A DNA stretch of 64,000 nucleotides, taken from the NCBI RefSeq assembly GCF_008033445.1, contig NZ_VNKO01000013.1, forward strand, positions 1 through 64,000, written 5' to 3'. Shown here in pieces: positions 47,736 to 55,535 of this stretch. The stretch's first letter is position 1, and the number at the start of each line of letters is the position of its first letter. The notes under the pieces are model-generated. The model was given only the letters and a program-made list of their open reading frames with translations. It was not told where the DNA came from and searched no databases. This DNA comes from Vulcaniibacterium gelatinicum (GTDB taxonomy: Bacteria > Pseudomonadota > Gammaproteobacteria > Xanthomonadales > Xanthomonadaceae). Position numbers and translations under genes: made by a program.

Positions 47736-49427
47736 TCAGGGCGCGGTCGCGGCGGGCCGGCACGCGGGCGCGATCGCCTCCGGCCCGACCAGGAACCAGG
47801 TGCGGCGGTTGGCGGTGCCGACCTCCTGCGCGCGCGCGCGCAGCACGCACTCGCCCAGCGCCTCCTCGAGCACGAACAGGCGCCGATGTTCCGGCGCCTG
47901 GCGCAGCCAGGCGATGCCGGCGGCGAGCTGCTCCGGGAACGGCCGCAGGAAACCGAACTCGGCCACCGGCCCCACCGCCTGCAGCAGGTTCTGCTCCTTC
48001 CACGCCACCAGCCCGAGTTCGGTGCGCGGCCCGGCCAGCACGCGCGCACGCTGCATCACCGCGCGCGCCGAATTCTCGTCGTCGAGCAGCAGCGAGACGC
48101 CGCCGTACAGCAGCACGATCAGCACCGCGTAGGCCGCGGCCGCACCGGCCAGCGCACGCCGGTACAGCACCAGCTGCGCCAGCAGCATCGCTGCACCGGT
48201 GGCGAGCAGCCACTGCCACAGCGCATCGTCGCCGGGGGCCAGGCCGCGTTCGGCCTCGATCCGCAGCTCGAACCGCGGCTCGCCGCCCAGCGCCGCCGCG
48301 CCGGCCGCGAGCAGCACCACGGCCAGCAGCGCGAACAGGCCGGCCAACACGCGCCGGAACCACGGCCGCGCCGCGATTCCGGCCAGGTACGGCGCCGCCG
48401 CCAACGCCACCATCGGCAGCGTCGGCAGGATGTACATGTCGCGCTTGCCCGGGCTCAGGCTGAAGAACCCGACCACCAGCAGCGCCCACGCCAGCGGCAG
48501 CCACACCCGCGCCTCGCGCGCGCGCAGCGCCTCGCGCCAGCGCGGCAGCAGCCACGGCAGCGCCAGCGAGAACGGCAGCCAGCGCAGCGCGATCACCTCG
48601 AGGAAGTACCAGGCCGGCTGGTGGTGGATCCAGGCGTCGGTGTAGCGGGTGGCGGTCTGCCGGAACAGGATCTCGTGCAGGTAGGCGCGGTGTTCGGGGT
48701 TGTCGCTGGCCAGCGCGGTCGTCGCCATCGGCACCAGCCACAGCGCGATCGCGCCGAGGAACGCGAGCGCGCCCAGCGCCCAGCGGCCGCCGTTGCCGCG
48801 GCCGAGCGGCGCCAGCCCCGGCCAGCGCCGCGCGCGCATCACCCCGTACGGCAACAGCAGCAGCAGGGCCAGGAAGCCCACGCCCTTGCTGATCACGCCC
48901 AGCCCGGCGGCGAAGCAGCCCAGCCAGTACCAGCGCCACTGCGGTCCGAGCAGGGTGTGGCGCAGCAGGCCGTACACGCCGAGGGTGATGAAGAAGGTGA
49001 CGGTCGGATCGATCTGCGCGCGCTTGGCCTGGTGGATGAACTGCGCGCACACCAGCACGCCGATCGCGGCCCACAGCCCGGCGCGGGGCGACCACAGCCG
49101 CCGGCCGAGGTCGTACGTCAGCGCCAGGGTGCCGAGCGCGGCCAGCAGCGAGGGCAGCAGGAAGGCGAGGTTCCAGTCGCGCACCAGCGCGTAGGCCGCG
49201 CCGAGCAGCCAGAAGTACAGCGGCGGCTTGTCCGGGTACAGCTCCTGGCCGCGGTGCGGGAACAACCATTCGCCCGATTCCCACATCTGCTTGGCCACCA
49301 GCACGAAGCGCGGCTCGTCGGCGGGCCACGGCGCGCGCAGGCCGATGCCGAAGGCGAGCACGACGAAGGCGATGGCGAGGAACCAGAGCAGTTCGCGGCG
49401 ATGTTGGTGTGCGGCGGTCGCAGTCAT
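47736..49427 (-). CDS. ArnT-like GT83 membrane glycosyltransferase
   Basis: A 563-residue inner-membrane enzyme with about 12 helices. The first periplasmic loop has the catalytic acidic residues of the ArnT/PMT superfamily (PADEPRFVLVAKQMWESGEW) and LYPDKPPLYFWLLG follows. ArnT adds aminoarabinose from undecaprenyl phosphate to lipid A, giving polymyxin resistance. No arnBCAD genes are nearby, so a different lipid-linked sugar is equally possible. Confidence 0.85.
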   Translation of the reverse strand: MTATAAHQHRRELLWFLAIAFVVLAFGIGLRAPWPADEPRFVLVAKQMWESGEWLFPHRGQELYPDKPPLYFWLLGAAYALVRDWNLAFLLPSLLAALGTLALTYDLGRRLWSPRAGLWAAIGVLVCAQFIHQAKRAQIDPTVTFFITLGVYGLLRHTLLGPQWRWYWLGCFAAGLGVISKGVGFLALLLLLPYGVMRARRWPGLAPLGRGNGGRWALGALAFLGAIALWLVPMATTALASDNPEHRAYLHEILFRQTATRYTDAWIHHQPAWYFLEVIALRWLPFSLALPWLLPRWREALRAREARVWLPLAWALLVVGFFSLSPGKRDMYILPTLPMVALAAAPYLAGIAARPWFRRVLAGLFALLAVVLLAAGAAALGGEPRFELRIEAERGLAPGDDALWQWLLATGAAMLLAQLVLYRRALAGAAAAYAVLIVLLYGGVSLLLDDENSARAVMQRARVLAGPRTELGLVAWKEQNLLQAVGPVAEFGFLRPFPEQLAAGIAWLRQAPEHRRLFVLEEALGECVLRARAQEVGTANRRTWFLVGPEAIAPACRPAATAP

Positions 49428-49481
49428 GCGCGGGATGATACGGGAGCGGAGAAGAAGCTTTTTTGGACGCGGATCGGCGCG

Positions 49482-50783
49482 TCAAAACACCTCTTTCCTC
49501 AGCCGCGCGTAGAAGAACCCGTCCATGCCGTCCTCGCCGGGCAGGCGCTGGTGGCCACTGCCGCTGGTGCGGCCGAAGCGCGCCGGCAGCGGCTCGACGC
49601 GCGCGTCGGCGGTGCGGGCGAGGAAGGCGGCGATCTGGCGGTCGTTCTCCTCGCGCAGGAGCGAGCAGGTGGCGTACAGCAGCGCCCCGCCCGGGGCGAG
49701 CGTGGGCCACAGCGCGTCGAGCAGGCGCGCCTGGGTGCGGGTGAGCGCGGCGAGGTCGGACGCGCGGCGGTGCAGCAGCACGTCGGGCTGCCGGCGGACG
49801 ATGCCGGTGGCGGTGCAGGGCGCATCGAGCAGGATCGCGTCGAAGGGCTCGCCGTCCCACCACGCGGCCGGCACGGCGGCGTCGGCCGCGGCCAGGCGCA
49901 CGCCCGCGCCCAGGCCGAGCCGTTCGAGCGTGGCGCGCACCTGCGCCAGGCGCGAGGGCTCCACGTCCAGCGCGGTCAGCCGCAGCGTCGGCTCGCGTTC
50001 GAGCAGGTGCGCGGCCTTGCCGCCGGGCGCGGCGCAGGCATCGAGCACGCGCGCGCCGGGCGCCGGCGCGAGCGCGTCGGCGACCAGCTGCGCGCTGCCG
50101 TCCTGCACCGAGACCTCGCCCGCGGCGAAGCCCGGCAGGTCGGCGACCGCGCAGCTGGCGTCCAGCCGCAGCGCATCGGGCGCGAGCGCGCTCGGCGTCG
50201 CCGCGATCCCGGCCGCGGCGAGCCGCTGCGCATAGGCTTCGGGCGTGGTCCGGCGGCGGTTGACGCGCAGCCAGGTCGGCGCGGGCTCGGCGCTGGCGGC
50301 GAAGATCGCATCGGCGTCCGCGGGCCAGTCCGCCCGCACCTGCGCGCGCAGCCAGGAGGGCCAGTCCGCGCCGGGCTCGGCCGGCGGCAGGCCCTCGCGC
50401 AGCGCACGCCGCAACAGCGCATTGACCAGGCCGGCCTGGTGCGCGCGGCCGAGCGCACGCGCGGCCTCCACCGTGGCGTCCACCGCCGCGTGCGCGGGCA
50501 GGCCGAGCGCGAGCTGGGCGAAGCCGGCGTGCAGCAGGGCGCGCAACACGCCGTCGCGACGCCCGAGCGGACGCGCCAGCCACTGCGCCAGCGCGGCCTC
50601 GGCGCGCGCACGCTGGCGCAGGGCGGTGAATGCGATCGCCTCCAGCAGCGCGCGGTCGCGCGGATCGGCCAGCAGCGGCAGGGCCGCGGCCAGCTCGGCC
50701 TTGAGCGAACGGCCGCGGTGCAGCACCGCGTCGAGCAGCTGTGCCGCGTGCACGCGCAGCGCCACGCCGGGCGCCGCGCTCAT
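49482..50783 (-). CDS. rsmB: 16S rRNA m5C967 methyltransferase
   Basis: Methylates C967 of 16S rRNA. The 433-residue protein has an N-terminal NusB-like RNA-binding domain (1-140) and a SAM-dependent catalytic domain with [22 protein letters not shown] (releasing Cys) and YATCSLL (nucleophile Cys). The ATG at 50783 overlaps the fmt stop by 4 nt. Part of def-fmt-rsmB. Confidence 0.95.
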   Translation of the reverse strand: MSAAPGVALRVHAAQLLDAVLHRGRSLKAELAAALPLLADPRDRALLEAIAFTALRQRARAEAALAQWLARPLGRRDGVLRALLHAGFAQLALGLPAHAAVDATVEAARALGRAHQAGLVNALLRRALREGLPPAEPGADWPSWLRAQVRADWPADADAIFAASAEPAPTWLRVNRRRTTPEAYAQRLAAAGIAATPSALAPDALRLDASCAVADLPGFAAGEVSVQDGSAQLVADALAPAPGARVLDACAAPGGKAAHLLEREPTLRLTALDVEPSRLAQVRATLERLGLGAGVRLAAADAAVPAAWWDGEPFDAILLDAPCTATGIVRRQPDVLLHRRASDLAALTRTQARLLDALWPTLAPGGALLYATCSLLREENDRQIAAFLARTADARVEPLPARFGRTSGSGHQRLPGEDGMDGFFYARLRKEVF

Positions 50784-51700
50784 GTGCGCCTCAGGTCGGG
50801 ACGGGCGTTGAGCCAGTCGGCGGCGCTGATCGCACGGCCGCCCTCGCGCTGCAGGGTGCGGATCCGCAGCACGCCCTCGCCGCAGGCCACGTCCACGCCC
50901 TCGCGCCCGGCGCGCAGCAGCGTGCCCGGCGCGGCAGCGTGGGCCTCGTCCAGCGCGACGGCGCCGTGGATCCGCACGCGCTCGCCGGCCAGTTCGGCTT
51001 CGGCGACGGGCCAGGGATGGAACGCGCGCACCTTGTTCGCCAGCACGCGCGCCGGCCGCGTCCAGTCGAGCCTGGCTTCGTGCTTCTCCAGCTTGTGCGC
51101 GTAGGTCACGCCCTCGTCCGGCTGCGGCTGCGGCACCGGGCGCAGCCCTGCGCGCAGCAGGCCCAGGCCGTCGGCGAGCAGCTGCGCGCCGAGCTCGGCG
51201 AGGCGGTCGTGCAGCTGGCCGGCGGTCTCGTCCGCGCCGATCGGCGTGCGCCGCGAGAGCAGCACCGGGCCGGTGTCCAGGCCGCGCTCCATCTGCATCA
51301 GGCACACGCCGGTCTCGGCGTCGCCGGCCTCGATCGCACGCTGGATCGGCGCCGCGCCGCGCCAGCGCGGCAGCAGCGAGGCATGCACGTTCCAGCAGCC
51401 GTGTTGCGGGATGTCCAGCACCGCCTGCGGCAGGATCAGGCCGTAGGCGACCACGACCATCAGGTCGGGCTGCAGCGCGCGCAGCGCGTCCCGGGTCGCG
51501 GCCGACTTGAAGTGTTCCGGCTGGCGCACCTCCAGCCCGCGCGCCAGCGCCTCGCGCTTGACCGGCGAGGGCGTGAGCGCACGGCCGCGCCCGGCAGGCC
51601 GGTCGGGCTGGGTATAGACGGCCACCACCTCGCCGCGCTGCGCGGCCACGCGCAGGCAGGGGACGGCGAACTCGGGCGTACCCGCGAAGACGATCCTCAT
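50780..51700 (-). CDS. fmt: Methionyl-tRNA formyltransferase
   Basis: Formylates initiator Met-tRNA using 10-formyl-THF. The 306-residue protein has [13 protein letters not shown] at the N-terminus, the catalytic [17 protein letters not shown] with the conserved Asn-x-His, and a C-terminal OB-like tRNA-binding domain. It lies 21 nt after def and overlaps rsmB. Confidence 0.97.
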   Translation of the reverse strand: MRIVFAGTPEFAVPCLRVAAQRGEVVAVYTQPDRPAGRGRALTPSPVKREALARGLEVRQPEHFKSAATRDALRALQPDLMVVVAYGLILPQAVLDIPQHGCWNVHASLLPRWRGAAPIQRAIEAGDAETGVCLMQMERGLDTGPVLLSRRTPIGADETAGQLHDRLAELGAQLLADGLGLLRAGLRPVPQPQPDEGVTYAHKLEKHEARLDWTRPARVLANKVRAFHPWPVAEAELAGERVRIHGAVALDEAHAAAPGTLLRAGREGVDVACGEGVLRIRTLQREGGRAISAADWLNARPDLRRT

Positions 51701-51721
51701 CGCGTCGGGGACGGCCGCCGC

Positions 51722-52237
51722 CTACGCGGCCGCATGCCGCCGCTGCTTGGCCAGCTTCTTGCGCACCATCTCGCGCTTGAGCGGCGAGAGGTAGTCCACG
51801 AACAGCCGGCCCTCGAGGTGGTCCATCTCGTGCTGGATGCAGACCGCGAGCAGGCCGTCCACGTGCAGCTCGAACGGCGCCCCGGTGCGGTCGAGCGCGC
51901 GCACGGTGATCTCGTTGGCGCGGGTCACGTCGGCGAAGATCCCCGGCACCGACAGGCAGCCCTCCTGGTACACCTGCTCCCCGGCCCGGGCCGTGATCTC
52001 GGGGTTGATGAACACCAGCGGCCGGCTTTTGTCCTCGGTCACGTCAATCACCATGAAGCGCTGGTGCACGTCCACCTGGCTGGCGGCCAGGCCGATCCCG
52101 GGCGCGGCGTACATGGTCTCGAACATGTCGTCGAGCAGCCGCTGGAAGGCCGGGTCGGCCACCCGCGCCGGATCCACCGGCACGGCCTTGGTGCGCAACC
52201 GGGGATCGGGGAACTCGAGGATCGGGAGCAGGGCCAT
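51722..52237 (-). CDS. def: Peptide deformylase
   Basis: Removes the N-formyl group from nascent proteins. The 171-residue type 1 enzyme has all three metal/active-site motifs: [15 protein letters not shown] and QHEMDHL. First gene of def-fmt-rsmB. A TACAAT hexamer on the minus strand (52295-52300) is a likely -10, 57 nt upstream. Confidence 0.97.
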   Translation of the reverse strand: MALLPILEFPDPRLRTKAVPVDPARVADPAFQRLLDDMFETMYAAPGIGLAASQVDVHQRFMVIDVTEDKSRPLVFINPEITARAGEQVYQEGCLSVPGIFADVTRANEITVRALDRTGAPFELHVDGLLAVCIQHEMDHLEGRLFVDYLSPLKREMVRKKLAKQRRHAAA

Positions 52238-52312
52238 GGCGGGGAAAAGGTGGCGCCGGTCACAGGCGCGGACAAGGGGGCGGGCGGTACGCGGATTGTA
52301 GCGCCCCGCGGC

Positions 52313-52343
52313 TTGCCAAGGGCTGAGGATTGTGGGCTATAGT
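52313..52343 (+). promoter_or_regulatory. Promoter for the LysM protein gene
   Basis: TTGCCA at 52313-52318 and TATAGT at 52338-52343 with a 19-nt spacer; GGCTAT at a 16-nt spacing overlaps the latter. About 40 nt before the ATG. The same palindromic CTTGGCAAG/CTTGCCAAG sequence sits near the divergent def promoter. Confidence 0.4.
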
Positions 52344-52382
52344 CCCCCGGCAACACGGGGAAATCTCAAGGGGAGCGGGCAG

Positions 52383-53552
52383 ATGGCCTCCATGTTTAAG
52401 CGCCTTTCTCAAGGGCTGCGGCCCGCGCTGGCGGCCGCGCTGCTGACCGTGGCCGCCTACGCCGCCGCCGTCGAGCTGCGCGAGGACCACCCGGACACCT
52501 ACGTGGTCCAGCGCGGCGACACCCTGTGGGACATCGCCGGGCGCTTCCTCAAGCGGCCCTGGCTGTGGCCGGAGATCTGGCAGGCCAACCCGCAGATCCA
52601 GAACCCGCACCTGATCTACCCCGGCGACGTGATCTCGCTGGCCTACCTCAACCGCGTCGCGGTGCAGGAAGGCCCGCGCCAGGAAGCGCCGGTGAACGCG
52701 ATCCCGCTCTCGGAGGTCGAGGCCTTCCTCAAGGACCTGCGGGTGGTGGACGGCTTCGACCACCTGCCCCACGTGGTCGGGCTCGAGGAAGACCGCCTGC
52801 GCAGCAGCAAGGGCCAGGTGGCCTACGTGCGCGGCCTGTCCGGCGCCCAGCCGGGCCAGCGCTACCTGGTGGTGCGCCCGTCCCTGCGCTATACCCGGCT
52901 CGACCGCTCCGGGATGTGCTGCGACCTGCTCCACAAGGACGATCTCGATTTCCGCGGCCGGCGCACGCTCGACTTCCACCAGTACTGGACCAACGTCGTG
53001 ACCCCGGACCGCGGCCACGAGCTGCTCGGCTACGAGCTGGTCAAGCAGACCACCGGCACCGTCACCCGCGGCGAGGTCGGCGGGATCGAGGCGGCGACCC
53101 TGCTGCTCGACGACGAGGGCCGCGAGGTCCGCGTCGGCGACCGCCTGATCCCGGTCGAGGCCCAGCCCTACGACCTGCAGTTCTTTCCGCACCCGCCCAA
53201 GCAGCAGCTCGAGTACGGCCGCGCCCGCATCCTGGCCGTGGCCGACAGCCTCACCAGCGGCGGTCCGCGCGATGTGGTGGTGCTCTCGGTCGGCGCCCGC
53301 GACGGGGTGGACAACGGCACCGTGTTCTCGGTCTGGCGCGAGGGCAGCAACGTCGTGGATCGGGTCGAGAAGGGCCCGGACCGCGAGGCCGACACGGTGT
53401 CCTTCGACGACAAGGTGCGCCTGCCCGACGAATTCGCCGGCCACGTGATGGTGTTCCGCACCTTCGACAAGGTCAGCTACGGGCTGGTGATGGAGAGCGT
53501 CAAGCCGACCCGCGTGGGCTACCACCTCAAGCATCCGGACGCGCCCTACTGA
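52383..53552 (+). CDS. LysM peptidoglycan-binding domain protein
   Basis: A 389-residue exported protein: signal peptide (about 1-28, ending AYAAA), then an N-terminal LysM (about 40-90, TYVVQRGDTLWDIAGRFLKRPWLWPEIW) and a long conserved C-terminal region with beta-rich pattern. Binds glycan in the periplasm; the exact role is unknown. The ATG at 52383 has AAGGGGAG 7 nt upstream; an ATG at 52392 is possible. The LysM-dprA-smg-topA order opposite def is standard. Confidence 0.9.
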   Translation: MASMFKRLSQGLRPALAAALLTVAAYAAAVELREDHPDTYVVQRGDTLWDIAGRFLKRPWLWPEIWQANPQIQNPHLIYPGDVISLAYLNRVAVQEGPRQEAPVNAIPLSEVEAFLKDLRVVDGFDHLPHVVGLEEDRLRSSKGQVAYVRGLSGAQPGQRYLVVRPSLRYTRLDRSGMCCDLLHKDDLDFRGRRTLDFHQYWTNVVTPDRGHELLGYELVKQTTGTVTRGEVGGIEAATLLLDDEGREVRVGDRLIPVEAQPYDLQFFPHPPKQQLEYGRARILAVADSLTSGGPRDVVVLSVGARDGVDNGTVFSVWREGSNVVDRVEKGPDREADTVSFDDKVRLPDEFAGHVMVFRTFDKVSYGLVMESVKPTRVGYHLKHPDAPY

Positions 53553-53577
53553 GCCGGCGCGCTCCTGCCCTGCCCCC

Positions 53578-53607
53578 GACGGCGCCGCGAGGCGCCGTCG
53601 CCGTTTC
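53578..53607 (+). terminator. Intrinsic terminator after the LysM gene
   Basis: GACGGCGCC, loop GCGA, GGCGCCGTC: a perfect 9-bp stem 25 nt past the stop, followed by GCCGTTTCC. The T run is short. Confidence 0.5.
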
Positions 53608-53709
53608 CGGCCCCGCCCAGCCGCCTGCGGCACGGGCGCGGTGCTTTCCGACCCGCCAGTGCGGCCATGGCCGACACAGGGCGCCCGCATGCCGGCCTAG
53701 GGTGTGCGG

Positions 53710-54837
53710 ATGCGCCCCGACGACACCGACGCCCTGCTCCGGCTGGTCCTGTGCGCCGGGCCGCTCGCGCCGCGGCGCGCGCTGCTCGAGGGGCGCACCC
53801 CGGCCCAGGCGCTGGCGGGCGGCCCGCCCCTGTGGCGCGCGGCCGGCCTGGACCCGATCCAGCAGCAGGCCCTGCAGGCCCCCGACCGCGCCGCGCTGGC
53901 GCGGGCCCGGGCCTGGCTCGAGGCGGCACCGGGCCGCCACCTGCTCGGCTGGCACGACCCCGATTACCCCGCGCTGCTGCGCCGCGGCCCCAGCCCGCCG
54001 CTGGCGCTGTTCGTGGCCGGGGATCCGGCCCGGCTGTGGCATCCGGCGGTGGCGGTGGTCGGCAGCCGCGCCGCCAGCGCCGGCGGACGCGAGAACGCCG
54101 CGCGCTTCGCCGCCGCCTTCGTTCGCCAGGGCCTCGCGGTGGGCAGCGGCCTGGCCGCCGGCATCGACACCGCCGCCCACCTCGGCGCGCTGGAGGCCGG
54201 CGGGCTGACCGTGGCCGTGCTCGGCACCGGCGTGGACGTGCCCTATCCACGCAGCAACCGGGGGCTGTACGCGCGCATCGCCGAGACCGGCGCGGTGGTC
54301 AGCGAGCACCCGCCGGGCACCCCGGCGCGGCGCGCGCAGTTCCCCAGCCGCAACCGGATCCTGGCCGGGCTCAGCCTGGGCACCCTGGTGGTCGAGGCGG
54401 CACTGCGCTCCGGCGCCCTGATCACCGCGCGCCAGGCCGCCGAGGCCGGGCGCGAGGTGTTTGCCCTGCCGGGCTCGATCCACCACCCCCTGGCCCGCGG
54501 CTGCCATGTCCTGCTGCGCGAGGGCGCAGCCCTGGTCGAGGATCCGGAGGAGGTCGCCGCCGTGCTGGCCCCGCTCGCCGCCAGCCTGGCCGAGGCCCTG
54601 CGGGCCCGGCTCGCGGCCGCGCCGCCCGCCCCGCCGGGGCCGGCCGCGCCCGCACCGCCCGACACGCCGCTCCACCAGCGGTTGTGGAAACACCTCGGCC
54701 CCGACCCCATTTGTATGGATCAGCTGGTGGCACGCACCGGATTGACGCCCGCGGAACTGTCCTCCATGCTGCTGCTCATGGAGCTTGAGGGCCGCGTGGT
54801 TGTCGAACACGGCCGCTACACCCGCAAGGCATCCTGA
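53710..54837 (+). CDS. dprA: DNA-processing protein DprA
   Basis: Binds incoming single-stranded DNA and loads RecA during natural transformation. The 375-residue protein has an N-terminal SAM-like part, the Rossmann-like SMF domain (VAVVGSRAAS, GLAAGIDTAAHLGAL, VLGTGVDVPYPRSN, FPSRNRILAGLS) and a C-terminal winged helix (about 315-375). Start ATG 53710 is used; GTG 53704 is in frame two codons earlier. Confidence 0.95.
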   Translation: MRPDDTDALLRLVLCAGPLAPRRALLEGRTPAQALAGGPPLWRAAGLDPIQQQALQAPDRAALARARAWLEAAPGRHLLGWHDPDYPALLRRGPSPPLALFVAGDPARLWHPAVAVVGSRAASAGGRENAARFAAAFVRQGLAVGSGLAAGIDTAAHLGALEAGGLTVAVLGTGVDVPYPRSNRGLYARIAETGAVVSEHPPGTPARRAQFPSRNRILAGLSLGTLVVEAALRSGALITARQAAEAGREVFALPGSIHHPLARGCHVLLREGAALVEDPEEVAAVLAPLAASLAEALRARLAAAPPAPPGPAAPAPPDTPLHQRLWKHLGPDPICMDQLVARTGLTPAELSSMLLLMELEGRVVVEHGRYTRKAS

Positions 54838-54871
54838 TCCCTAACGCGCCCCAGAGCGCAGGCCGGGGGAA

Positions 54872-55366
54872 ATGAAAGAGAGCATCCTGGACGTCCTGCT
54901 GTACCTGTTCGAACACTACTTCACCAACGACGCCTCCCTTCCGCCGCTGGACGACGGCGATTCCCTCCACAACAGCCCGCTGTTCCAGGAACTGACCGCG
55001 GCCGGGTTCAGCCCCGCCGAGATCGACAAGGCCTTCGACTGGCTCGACGCGCTGGCCGAGCAGCGCCCCGAGCTGGCCCCCGCCCGTCGCGGCGGCCCCA
55101 CCCGCGTGTTCCACGGCCCCGAGCTGGACAAGCTCGACCTGGAGGCGCGCGGCTTCCTGTTGTTCCTGGAGCAGCACGGCATCCTGACCCCGGAGCAGCG
55201 TGAGCTGGTCCTGGATCGGGCGATGGCCCTGGACCAGGAGCAGGTCGCCCTGGACGACCTGAAGTGGGTGGTGCTGCTGGCCCTGTTCAACCAGCCCGGC
55301 AGCGAGGCCGCCTACGCCTGGATGGAAACCCAGATGTTCCTGGACGAGCCCGAACCGGTGCACTGA
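54872..55366 (+). CDS. smg: Smg family protein (DUF494)
   Basis: A 164-residue acidic, all-helical protein. [17 protein letters not shown] and the following DUF494 pattern identify Smg, always located between dprA and topA; the role is unknown. GGGGGAA precedes the ATG. 34 nt after dprA. Confidence 0.93.
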   Translation: MKESILDVLLYLFEHYFTNDASLPPLDDGDSLHNSPLFQELTAAGFSPAEIDKAFDWLDALAEQRPELAPARRGGPTRVFHGPELDKLDLEARGFLLFLEQHGILTPEQRELVLDRAMALDQEQVALDDLKWVVLLALFNQPGSEAAYAWMETQMFLDEPEPVH

Positions 55367-55390
55367 CCGGGCCTGCGCCCAGGCCCGTGC

Positions 55391-55418
55391 TTGACACGGC
55401 GGGCCGCCGCGTGATTCC
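55391..55418 (+). promoter_or_regulatory. Possible topA promoter
   Basis: A consensus -35 TTGACA at 55391-55396 in the 169-nt smg-topA gap. The best -10 at 16-nt spacing is GATTCC, which is weak. AT-rich TGTAAAAAGA follows at 55421. Confidence 0.35.
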
Positions 55419-55535
55419 ACTGTAAAAAGACCCCGACGCCCGTGGCCCCCCGCGCCCCGGGCGTTGCCTTCTGTGCCGCCCGTGCCGCGCCGCCGCTTGC
55501 GCCGGCCGCCGCCCCGCCTCCCCGAGCCCCCGCGC

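Noticed and set aside
49456-49488. Inverted repeat GACGCG/CGCGTC flanked by T and A runs after rsmB
   Set aside because: On the minus strand the A run, not a T run, follows the stem, so it is not an intrinsic terminator.
46278-51104. A 1608-codon frame antisense to the GT4, ArnT-like and rsmB genes
   Set aside because: Low-complexity Arg/Gln/Gly-rich translation with no domain, opposite to three well-supported genes.
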